NCBI GenBank assembly: GCA_009761415.1 | Contig: QUOL01000010.1 | Span: forward strand, 1,240,001 to 1,304,000 | Length of the DNA stretch: 64,000 nt | DNA from: Sarcomyxa edulis | Lineage: Eukaryota; Basidiomycota; Agaricomycetes; Agaricales; Mycenaceae | Direction of reading: 5' to 3' | Notes under the pieces: generated by a model | The model's input: only the letters and a program-made list of their open reading frames with translations | Told to the model about the DNA's origin: nothing | Databases searched by the model: none | In this document: one piece after another, positions 48,001-58,077 of the stretch | How the letters are laid out: the number at the start of each line of letters is the position of its first letter | Numbering within the stretch: position 1 is the stretch's first letter | Translations under genes and position numbers: made by a program

Positions 48001-48667
48001 GCAGACACTACTTAACCTTGAAGTCATTCAGGTATGTGTATCGTTCGTCCTTCCTCCGTATGCTGCTCACATTTCAATTCACAGCAACGCAACAGACCAC
48101 AAGAGCCGCCGAAGGCTCCAGAACAAGCCCCCTTCTTTCTTCCAACATTGCCTGGAGTTGAGCCTCGATTCGTCCCACAATCAAAACAAGAGTCGAACTC
48201 AATCAAGTCGACCAAGCGTTTGGAACAGACCGCAGCCTCATCTGCGAGTATATTCCTCAACAAATTAGTCACAGAGGACGCTGGAGGAAACTGTAAGGGA
48301 ATCGTCATGCCATATTTCGGTCTGCAAACTGAACGTGTTGCTCGTAGATGAGACGTTTTTCGGCTTCGCCAAAACTCTTTCCCCGGCCGCAATCGATTTG
48401 GAGTTGCGCTCTCTCCTGACATTGGACAGTCTCCAGCTATTCATTCACGCCTTGACGAGGAGGTTATTATCACATCGCGACTTTGAAGCCGTGCAAACCA
48501 TTCAAAATGTCTTTCTCCGCATGCACGCCGAAGTCATCATCACGAACCCCGAATTGCAGGATGATTTGGAAATACTGATGGAGGTGCAGAGAAGAGAAAG
48601 CGAACGAGTGTTGGATCTCATTGCTTCTTCACTGGGAACATTAGGATTTGTCAGAGATACTCTGTAG
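45026..48667 (+). CDS. UTP21: U3 snoRNP WD-repeat protein UTP21 (WDR36)
   Basis: Long multi-exon gene from the ATG at 45026 (MGAMDPMDTTGPPPRKRVRK) to the stop at 48665-48667. It codes two rows of WD40 repeats (for example HIALWDLNSGGRLLHMIRGA, WFDSPT-type, GQIYMWNMQSGIQRK, ITTSLDSVIRTFDVPTG). The Utp21 C-terminal domain follows (IDLELRSLLTLDSLQLFIHA and LEILMEVQRRESERVLDLIA). UTP21 belongs to the UTP-B part of the SSU processome and is needed for 18S rRNA maturation in the nucleolus. The basic N-terminus (PRKRVRK) may be a nuclear signal. It shares a 180-bp divergent promoter with PCNA. Exon joins in the 45.3-46.7 kb part were inferred from WD-repeat continuity. Confidence 0.9.
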
Positions 48668-48834
48668 AAACCAGAGTTCCAATATTATGAGAATGGAGAG
48701 CGAACTGAATGATTTAGGCATGTACGCAAGTGCGAAAGTTCAGTATTTACATAGGTCGACTGAAAGCTCTATCGGCGTAGGATTATCCCCCATGTTTGAG
48801 ACGCGCAATCCGGGTGAGCTGCAAACAATATTGG

Positions 48835-49724
48835 TCAGACGGGTTGATTCTGCCACAGGATGCGAAAATGCCTTACTCTGCGTCGCTTCTTCAACCTTGT
48901 AATTTCATGAGCGAGAGGTCAGGTACGTTGTCAAGAGGACGCTAAGATATAACGCACTTATGTTTCTTCATCTTTTTTCTTCTCTTTCTCTTGACACTAT
49001 CCATCATAACATCCTCCCACTCCTTATCCCACTGCTGCTGCAGACCAACACGGTCAGCTTCCATATCAACATCCAAGCCTAGACGTCGTAAGGTTCTCTC
49101 CCAATCCATGATTCCGCCCGCTTTGTGCATAGTAAGAGCACGGGTAAGCTGGCGTGCAGCTTCGGCATCTGCGTCAATGGGGGTTTCCGAAGCATCCTCA
49201 AACCCGCGTTCTGGTGGGGCGTGTGTGATGTCAGTCGTTTCCTGACTAGAGGAGAAGAGTGGGCCGGTGAGGGGGGCGTTTCGGAGGATCATGTCTGATG
49301 GATGCGATAGCAGAAGAAGCGGACGATGAAGGGAAAAGAATTGATGAAGCTTGAAATCCTTGGAACTGACGATTGGATGCGAGTTGGGGAATACAGAAGG
49401 CAATGAAGGAGAAGCCTGAGGAGGGGTCGCGGGCGCTGACGGAGAGTGAGAATGGCAGAGCGAGTTGTCCTCGTCTGTATTTATCAATTGTTTAGTGCCA
49501 GAGGCATTGCTCGTAGCGCTAGTCCCGGCACTGGTGGACGTGCCATTGTTCGTGTCTCCGACTTCGATAGAAGACGTTGGTTTGGGTTTTGAAGACGAAG
49601 GTGCGACGACAGACTTGGGCGGTTTTGCCGAGTTGAAGTATCGACCACCGCCCGGCTTTGAGAAGAAAGAATAAGCTCTACGGGTTGCAGGAATGGGATG
49701 GCGAAGATGGGCGAGCAAAGACAT
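48835..49724 (-). CDS. COX24: Mitochondrial small-subunit ribosomal protein mS38 (COX24/AURKAIP1 type)
   Basis: Starts at 49724 with a mitochondrial-targeting-like N-terminus (MSLLAHLRHPIPATRRAYSF; basic, hydroxylated, no acids). A long low-complexity Ser/Thr/Pro region follows. The conserved C-terminal signature is VKRKRRKKMKKHK, joined over an intron (about 48960-48908) to LKKRRR. Human AURKAIP1 and yeast Cox24 share this Lys/Arg-rich end, which is buried in the small mitoribosomal subunit as mS38. The stop is at 48835-48837. It converges on UTP21 with 167 bp between stops. The poorly conserved middle is normal for the family. Confidence 0.8.
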
Positions 49725-49850
49725 GCCACTGTCCGCGTCGAATCCGTCGACGAGCAGGACGTCAAGAACAGTGAGCTTCGCTTTTTCGATACGGCGTGGA
49801 AACTCCGATCAACACTCCGACAAGATATTCAATTTTTGGTACTACTTCTA

Positions 49851-51929
49851 CTACATTCTTTCAGCTAGAAACCGCGATACCTTTCTCGGCGGTGCATCCT
49901 CATCTCCAGCTACGTGTTTTCCGGGTGTCGTTTCACGTACCGAGGATGTCATCACCATCGGAGGTCGGACAGGCCGTCTCGACGTTGGCGCGTCGCGAGG
50001 GAATGAAGGCGAGTCAATTACAGTATCCGTATGTGGGTTTGCAGGCGGAAGGAACGAAGGAGAGTTGATGACAGGATACGACTTGAGGTTCGGAGCAAAC
50101 CCGGCCTTCGCTTCCACCTGAAATGGTCTGCGCTCAATTACACTGTCGCCCGCAGGCAGCTTTGGCGATGACCTGGTTTCACTGGATACAGGCGTATCGA
50201 ATCCAGCTGTCTCGCCGAAAGACCAGGCTCTAGAAGCACCAGGTCTACCGGCTTGTGAAGTCGCTAACTTGAATTTCGAGGTTTTGACTGGTCTGGTGGA
50301 TGCCTGCGGTGGAACAACAGCGGAAATTTCCACGGGCGGAGGATGAAGTAGGTTTCCATCAGGTCCAATGTTATGTATCTCACCCTTCTTCAGTAATTCC
50401 AAAACTTCTTTCACGACATCGTCCTCATCCTCGCTACCACTCTCATCTCCTATCAATTGATTATTTGAGTCTAGTTTCCCTACTTTTACTGCGTGTTGTA
50501 TTGTGCGTGACGTAGCCGCAGGAACAACAGAAGGGAGTGATTTTGAAGATGAAGAATTTGAGGTATTGTTATGGCGCGGAGACGAAAGCCGGCTAGCCTT
50601 GAAGCGCGACACTGATGGCTTCGGGTGAGGGGCGGACAGCGTAGCTTCCAGGGGCACAACCTATAGAAAAGATCAGGGACTGAGTACAGACATTAAGTTA
50701 CCCACTGACCGGTTGATCCCAATCATCCTCTTCATCTGGGTGTGTATGTGACGCCATGGCATCCAAAGTGTCCTCGCCAATGGTAACCCGTTTCTTGTGG
50801 TATTCTAACGCGATTTCCCGTTGGTGTCGGGCAAAATCTATATCGAACTCTTCCTCCAGAACGACATGCCCTTCAGAGTCGGTGTCATCTCCTTGATCGG
50901 ACTGGATGATATCTCCCTCGTCAGAATCAGCCGCGAGAGGCGAAGCAGGCGGCGCAGAATCATCGTCAGAATCTCCGCAATCAGGACCTTCTTCACTGGG
51001 TGGCTTATTCGTGCGCATGCGTTCCACGACGTCCATTTTCATGGGATGTTTCTCCATTTGAGCCTTGGTCACCAAAGTAGGCCGATTCGTCGGCCGCAGT
51101 CTAGCAGGAGTAACGTCTCCCCAGTCCAATTCAACTTCTTTCTTGCGAATCTTCGACGTATCCTCTGAGTCACTCTCTTCCGGCAGATCGACAAACGAGA
51201 CACTCTTCTTCGTCTTCAGTGTCCTCCTTCCCTCTTCGATCTGGGTATCCATATCCAACACGTCCTTTTGCGTTTTTTCTGCTCGTTCCCTAGCCTCCGC
51301 CATGTTTCGGAGTAACGCTTTCCCCATCTTTTTCTGCATTTCCTTTGCAGCTTTCAACTTTTCCAGGTCACCTTTCGCAGCATCCTTCCGTCGCTGAAGA
51401 GCATCTTGTCTTTCTTCGACTTCCACCTCATCGACTCTGGCTTGCTCGCGCGCCTCTTCTTCTTCCAATAGGTCGAGGAGCCGATCTCGCTCACGACGTC
51501 GCCTTTCTCGTTCGGTAAGCGGAAGAGACGCCAGAGGAACAAAATTTTCTTCTTCGACTAAGAGACTGGTTGGATGGGTCCCTGTATCGGTCAGGGGCTC
51601 ACTGATATCTATGATGGGAAGTCCTTCTTCATTGACCAGCTGGAACGATGTCTCAGTAGGTCCATTCAAGATGCCCAATGAAGAAACGCACCTCACCACT
51701 CTCATTTCGCGACGATAGGCCTCTTTCTCCCATTAATTCTGACAATTTATTTGAAAGTTTTTGAACAATGTCTGGGGTCCGTTCGCCATTCGAGGGTGAT
51801 CCCGGGGCGATGGAATGAAGTAGAGCATGAAGAGCTGTTCAACGACAGTTAGAAATCAGATTGCATTCTAGAGGAACGGATTGAACCTTGAGTTCCCCCA
51901 GTGTTCAGATTCTGTGTTTTAGCGGACAT
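49851..51929 (-). CDS. DUF3835 (URI/Bud27 C-terminal type) acidic coiled-coil protein
   Basis: Starts at 51929 with a short exon (MSAKTQNLNTGGTQ), then ALHALLHSIAPGSPSNGERT. A highly charged coiled coil follows (TERERRRRERDRLLDLLEEE; LQRRKDAAKGDLEKLKAAKE), then acidic segments. The C-terminus carries two VSRFKASRL/VSRFLAER-type motifs, the last at the very end (RKVSRFLAERM). The terminal VSRF-x-A-x-R motif is the signature of DUF3835, found at the C-terminus of Bud27/URI, an unconventional prefoldin that supports RNA polymerase and TOR-linked functions. The N-terminal prefoldin fold is not obvious, so this may be a URI-like protein that lost it, or one read incompletely. Its start lies 73 bp from the divergent PNO1. 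Confidence 0.6.
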
Positions 51930-52001
51930 GTCGTTGCTGAGGGGGGAAGGTCATGCGTGACTGTGACAGTATGTAAATTTGTATCCCTCACTGGAACCAC
52001 C

Positions 52002-53043
52002 ATGGTCGTCGCACATACCCAATCCATTCAACCCTCTGCTTCAGCTACTCCCCGTAAAAACCGCAGAAAAATCACAAAGAAATTCACCAAGTCGCTCAAT
52101 GGCATAGACCAGGACATGCAAGATGTTGATACACCCGTTCACCATCCTCCTACCAAATCAGACTCGACCCTAGAGGATGATGATGAACTCATGATTGACG
52201 CAGACCCATTATCTACTTCTCAGTCAACATCTACTCCCGCTTTTCCTCCACTAGCTGCCAATGCTGGTAAAGCAACTCTCAAATCAGAAACCAGACGCAT
52301 AACCGTTCCTCCTCATCGAATGACACCGCTTAAAAAGGACTGGATCAATATCTTTGGCCCTCTTACTGAGATACTGGGGCTGCAAGTACGGATGAATATC
52401 CAACGAAAATGCGTGGAGGCGCGGGTGCGTAAACGTACAAAGTTCCTGTCGTCCTTCCCATCTAAGTAATTCGTTAGACTTCGAAACATACGAAGGATAT
52501 CGGGGCACTCCAGAAGGGTGCTGATTTCGTCAAGGCGTATGCCCTAGGCTTTGATGTCAATGTATGACCCACTCATTTACACTCCATGCATTACTTATTG
52601 ATGAGCATTCTGCGCAGGACGCCATCGCTCTCCTCCGATTAGACGATCTGTATCTTGACTCTTTCGAGATAAAAGACGTAAAAACCTTGCACGGGGACCA
52701 TCTTTCTCGGGCAATCGGTAACTCCCGCTTGTCTCATGGTGGGGATCCCACGACTAACTCCAATGTATAGGCCGCATAGCAGGTCAAGATGGCAAAACGA
52801 AATTCACGATTGAAAACGCCAGTCGTACACGTATCGTCCTCGCTGATACGTAAGTATCTTTACCAGTCACATTGTTGTTCTGAAGATGACCGTCTCAACA
52901 GAAAAATTCACATCATGGGTTCTTTTCAAAATATCAAAATTGCGCGAGATGCAATAGTATCTTTGATACTTGGTTCTCCTCCGGGGAAGGTTTATGCAGG
53001 TCTGCGGACGGTGAGCAGCCGTATGAAGCAACGTGCACTGTGA
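52002..53043 (+). CDS. PNO1: Ribosome assembly KH protein PNO1/DIM2
   Basis: First exon 52002-52424 ([20 protein letters not shown] to VEAR), then exons with [60 protein letters not shown] and a last exon [20 protein letters not shown] ending QRAL (stop 53041-53043). The second KH domain has the GQDG loop typical of Pno1, and the conserved C-terminal [20 protein letters not shown] is present. PNO1 binds the 3' end of 18S rRNA in pre-40S particles, guides dimethylation with DIM1 and restrains NOB1 cleavage. The N-terminal 110 residues are disordered and acidic/basic mixed. An upstream in-frame ATG region at 51888 is not used, because it lies in the neighbouring promoter. Confidence 0.93.
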
Positions 53044-53354
53044 CATTATATCAGCTATCGTCGCTTTTTACTTTCTGTTTTTTCTCATTCCGTCTAATTC
53101 CATGTGAAACTACAATCTCATTATCGACTTGATTGAGGGATCTATCAGTGTATACAAGATGCTAGAGATATAGGTGTGTGCAGATATATAGCAATGTGAA
53201 TGGTGAGTGTGTATTAGCTGGTCTGTAAATATGACGTTCATTCCGATCCAGTTTTGTCTTTGTCCTTCGATTGTTCGTACTGATCAACAGCGGAATGTTT
53301 CAGTAGGCTAAATTTCCAGTCAGCAAGCGAATTGGACATCGTTCTTGAAGGGAC

Positions 53355-55671
53355 TCACTTTCTCGAGGCTTCCTCGTCAACTTCTGGGCCCTTTCCATCT
53401 CCTACCATGATCTTAATCCCTTTACTCGGAACGCCGTCCACAACAAGATACAACCAGCCAGGTCCAGGTGGATATATCATGCCATTCGGAGGGCCAGTGA
53501 TGGTCGCTGTCTCCCCATCAATAGAAACTGTAAGGTAGACCAAACGAGAGTTGGCATGCACCGCATGCGTCACATAGCCAAGATCCATGAGAGCCACTGT
53601 CACGGGTCGAGTCTTAATACAGATTACCGCTAGATAAAGGAAGTAGAGTCTTACCTTTCACATCTGAGGTGTTCCCTCCAGGGACGAGTGTGACCTTCGT
53701 TTTCGCCTTCTGTCCAAAATGCAATCTCTTGATATCCTCGTGTATCACCGGTCTTTTCGCCTTCATATACGGAGGTCCAAGCCATTCCACTCTGTATTCC
53801 GTCCCGTATTTCACTTCGCTCCGATCCAGATTGGGATTGCTCCCTGCCACCATGATGTCTCCATCAGGTGTCAAAGTCGCGACACTATGATATAGTCGGG
53901 GGATTCGACTAGCCTGCATGCCTTCGACAGAGAATCGCTGACCTGGAGCTTCGAGAGGACGATAAAGAACTGGCGTAAAGGCCGGGTTGTCTGCATTGGA
54001 GGCGCCGACCTGGTCGCGCACGTTGCCGTAACCAGAAATACCGCTCTCTCCACCGTTGACGATGATGATCTCACCGGTAGGCAGAAGGACAGCGTCGGGC
54101 ATGATTCGAGGATTCGGCATCTCATCGATCTCCCATCCAGCAGCAATTCCCTCGTCGGTGAGTACCATACGGGAGCACTGCGTAGACGCAGGGTCTTGAG
54201 ACGATATTTCGTATCCAGGTTTGCTATCATCGATTGTCGACCCGCCGCAGAGAAGAACTTCGGCAGTATAATTTTTATCAGGAGATAAGGGAAGCAATAA
54301 TCCAGTTCCGGTCATAGGGTATGTCACACGTACGCCGTTGGGGATCTGGGGGAGTCGCCGTTCAGTGTTGGTTTTCCAGTTATAGATCATAGCGTCTTGA
54401 TTAGCAGCCATGAAGACTGTTCCGTCCGGTAAAGAAAACACAATGGGAAACAAATTCGAGTCAAGAGTATCGATGAGGAACGGCAGATGAATTGGTAAAC
54501 CATTCGAACCGTGGATCGATTTCGGTGGAAAGTACTCGATGGTTGGATTATTGACAGTCGCGTTGTTCATCCAGCCCCCCTTCTTCGATCCTCCAACAAT
54601 CATCGCGCTCCCGTCAGATATGCGAAGCACAGTGTTGTACCAGCGAGGACTCGCCATTCGGATACGGTCGTGGTTCTCGTACATTGTGCACCCGTCCCCA
54701 GATTCAGAGTCGCACGGTTCGAAGATTCGAATTGCCTGCAATCCATCCACGTCACCGAAGTCAGCAGAGGAGGTGTGGCCGTCTACGACTGGATTGCCCC
54801 CGACATTGATGAGTGTTCCGTTGCCTAGGAAAGTACCACCAGCACAGAAAGAGTTGGATTGCATCTCAAGAGGCCTGACGGCATGGGTTTTCAAGTTATA
54901 CAACGCTGCCCAGGCGGGATGACCAGATATAGTGAGGGGATTGTGCTCGACCTTGTCCACAATGAGGGCATGAGTAGATGAAACGATGACTAGCTGCATG
55001 GCGTGTACTCCGGTTGATCCCTTCTGTACCAAGGTCCACTTCGGAGCGGGAGATGAGTGGACTGTAGTCAAGTCCAACGAAGGTCTGAAGCCTGACGCAG
55101 GCGGCTGTGCTTCTACCAATGGTGCAGTGGAAGGATCAGCACCTTTTGTGACCACAAACGCGTCCAAGTCCAAGAAGGTATTCCTCGTTGACCCAAGCCG
55201 TTTCCCTGTATTGACGATCCTGATAGTATGTTTTGCGTACGCTAGATCGAATTTCCAGAAGATCCTCTGTTGTTTATGTGGGACGTCGCTCCATGCGTCG
55301 ACGCTTTGGACGAGATGACCGTCAATATAGACATCAGATATCCCGTGATACTTGTCAGAGTTTCCGAACCATTCGACCCCAGTGCCGGTGAATGTGAGCA
55401 GAACAGCAGCGTTTGGTTCAGAAGTAGAACGTAGCGTGGTCGAAACGTAGGTGGTACCGAAGGAATCGATCCATTTGCCAGAGTAGTGAACCAGGGGTGA
55501 CGAAGAATCGTAGCTTTTAGCACCAGGCGGGACAAAATAAGGAGTGAAAGCGGAAGGGACGGTAGAGCCTGGGGTAGTGTGACCATTCCACGCTGGTTCG
55601 GCTGTTGAGACGGCGAGTGTATAAAAAGAAAGAATAGATAGGAAAGAAAGACAGGACATGACGCGTATCAT
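53355..55671 (-). CDS. Glyoxal-oxidase-like copper radical oxidase with extra N-terminal domain
   Basis: One large exon from 55671 and a final exon joined near 53605 give about 750 residues. The first 24 residues form a signal peptide (FLSILSFYTLAVSTAEP). Residues of about 35-170 make a beta-rich, galactose-binding-like module (HYSGKWIDSFGTTYVSTTLR; FDLAYAKHTIRIVNTGKR). The rest is the AA5 Kelch-propeller oxidase. Radical-site residues: Cys in NSFCAGGTF, Tyr in SPRWYNTVL, Tyr-His in RLYHSVATL, and His in YVTHAVHANSR of the Ig-like C-terminal domain. Such enzymes oxidise small aldehydes or alcohols and make hydrogen peroxide for wood-decay peroxidases. Secretion is expected. The N-terminal fusion is unusual for classical glyoxal oxidase. 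Confidence 0.88.
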
Positions 55672-55773
55672 CTAGGCAGCCTTGGTCGGCGAGCGGGAAG
55701 GGAGAGTGAGTGGCACCGAGTGGGGGGCGCCACGAATGACCGAAATGTTACATAATTATCATAAATTATGTAA

Positions 55774-57773
55774 TCACGAGACATTCCAGCTGTTGTGCAG
55801 TCCTACCGTGTCATCAGCCCCATTCATAGGACCACTACACCCTATAGGCGCCTCGTGACTCTCCTTCACTCCATTCCCTTGTACATTAGTACCTTCGCTT
55901 TTAGCAGCTCTGCCCCTTGCATTATCTGCTCGGAGTCTTTCTAACCCCTGCAAATAATCCTCGTCAACGCCACCAGTGACATATTCCCCGGTAAAAACTG
56001 AGCAATCAAAGTCTGTGAGAGCAGGATTCAGATGTCTAACGCAAGAAATCAGATCGGGAAGTGTTTGAAACACGACAAGGTCGGCGCCAATCTCTGTAGC
56101 TATAGATTCCATGTCACGTCCATGTGCAACAAGCTCAGACCGCGAAGGCATGTCAATTCCATAGACATTTGGGAATCTAGAGAGCGGTATTAGACATTGG
56201 ACATCTTGGCTTTGGTAGGAACGGCCCTTACCGAATCGGGGGTGCACAGCTCGCCACGATGACTTTCTTGGCGCCCACGTCTTTAGCCATTTGTACGATC
56301 TCCTTCGACGTCGTGCCACGGACGATGGAGTCTAAGAGTTTCAGTATTGACGATGTGTCGGAATAAGCGGCGCATCACGACTCACCATCGACTAGTAGGA
56401 CATTCTTGCCGACAAATTCTAACGCCATAGCGTTCAGCTTCCGCCTAACGTTCTTTTTCCTGCAATAGAGAGTAAGGAAGTTGATTTAGAGACTATTCAG
56501 GATGGCGGCTTACCTCATTTGCTGTCCAGGCATGATAAAGGTTCGTCCAACATAACGGTTCTTGATGAATCCTTCACGGTAAGGCAACTTCAGCTTCTGT
56601 GCCAAATTCAAAGCTGCAACACGGGAAGTGTCTGGAACCTAAAAAGAGAACAAACTTCATTAAAACTCAACAATGCTACAGGCAAGCAGTACAGACCGGA
56701 ATGACAACATCGACGGTAATATTCTTCTCAGCGAGGACCCTTTTGACTTCGTCGGCAAGAGCGTCGCCCATGGCCATGCGACTTCGGTAGACGCTGACAC
56801 CATCCAAGACAGAATCAGGACGGGCGAAATAGACATATTCAAAAATGTCGGGGGCGAAAGTAGCAGGAGCACCGACTTGGCGACGCGTCACACCATTACG
56901 CGTGATGATGACCGCCTCACCTAAAGAGATATATGAGCTCAAGTAGAAAAGACATGGTTATGTAGACTTGCCGGCTCGCACGTCCTCCCAATCCCCAAAG
57001 CCACTGGCGTCAGCTACAACGCTCTCACTGGCAAATAGATAATCATTGCCAGTGCCAGACTTCCTTGTGGCCATCCCAACCGGTCGGATACCGTTGGGAT
57101 CTCTGAAAGCGATAATGCCAAACCCAGCTAGCATAGCGACACAGGCGTACGCGCCCTGAGCCTGCTTCATCATCCCTCCTATCGCGGTAAATATATCCTC
57201 CTCGTTAATTCGGAACTTCCCCGTTTGCTGAAGGTTGTTTGCAAAGATGTTTAGAAGCAATTCCGAATCAGATGATGTGTTTATATGCCGATGCGCCGTG
57301 GCATCTAGATATTGCAAAAGGGAAGCAGTATTGATAAGATTTCCGTTCTACGAAGATCATCTCAGGCATTAGTAGTGTAGAAAAGGGGGTTACGGATGGA
57401 CTCACATGAGCGAAGACGATTCCGTAAGGGGAATTGACGTAGAAAGGTTGTGCCTCGGCATTGTTGAAGCTTCCAGCTGTAGGATAACGAACTGTACACA
57501 AGAAACGAATTGGGTGCAGAACCAGACACGAGTAGAAGAAAGTATACCATGTCCGACACCCATTCCTCCAACTAATTTGCCAATAGAGTTGGCATCAAAG
57601 ACATCGCGAACCATTCCGTTGGCTTTGCATTGATAAAAACGACCTTTGGGACCACAGGTGACGATTCCGGCAGCATCTTGACCTCTGTGCTGAAGTAGAG
57701 ACAATCCCTCTGCAATTTCAGCTGCACAATCTACGCTCTGATCGTGCAACAGTAACCCAAGAATTCCACACAC
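55774..57773 (-). CDS. ADE4: Amidophosphoribosyltransferase (first step of purine synthesis)
   Basis: Starts [11 protein letters not shown] at 57773, where Cys2 is the N-terminal glutaminase nucleophile. Exons continue with [18 protein letters not shown]-type joining (VGH then VRYPTAG), [35 protein letters not shown], and after a split exon the PRPP-binding motif [18 protein letters not shown] and SCAPPIR then [18 protein letters not shown]. The enzyme makes phosphoribosylamine from PRPP and glutamine. It belongs to the yeast/animal type. The C-terminus extends about 60 residues past the conserved core with a low-complexity Gly/Asn-rich tail ending HNSWNVS. At least five short introns. Its stop lies about 100 bp from the start of the oxidase gene, on the same strand. 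Confidence 0.95.
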
Positions 57774-58077
57774 TATGAAAGCGAATTAAGCAAGTAATTT
57801 TTGAGAAAATGAGGCGCCTTACTAGTCCAAGAGAGAGAGGAGAGAGGAGGAGGGACAAGCTTCACGGCTCCGGACGGATACACATTTTGAAAAAAATGGA
57901 ATCGTGATTCGTCGATCGTAAGTGACATCGATGACTCGCAGTCACACGTGACCGAACGCGGTATCTCAAATGCAATCGATGCAAAGTCGATGGTACTTAG
58001 GTAGTCTGAGGTGTGACGACTTTATTCTACATAGATCTACATCTCTAGTCTTACAGTCTACCAAAAGCTACGCTCTG
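57774..58077. other. Spacer between ADE4 and the myotubularin gene
   Basis: ADE4 5' flank and myotubularin 3' end on the same strand. A pyrimidine-rich stretch (minus strand, near 57835) is the only notable feature, consistent with the ADE4 promoter. Confidence 0.35.
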
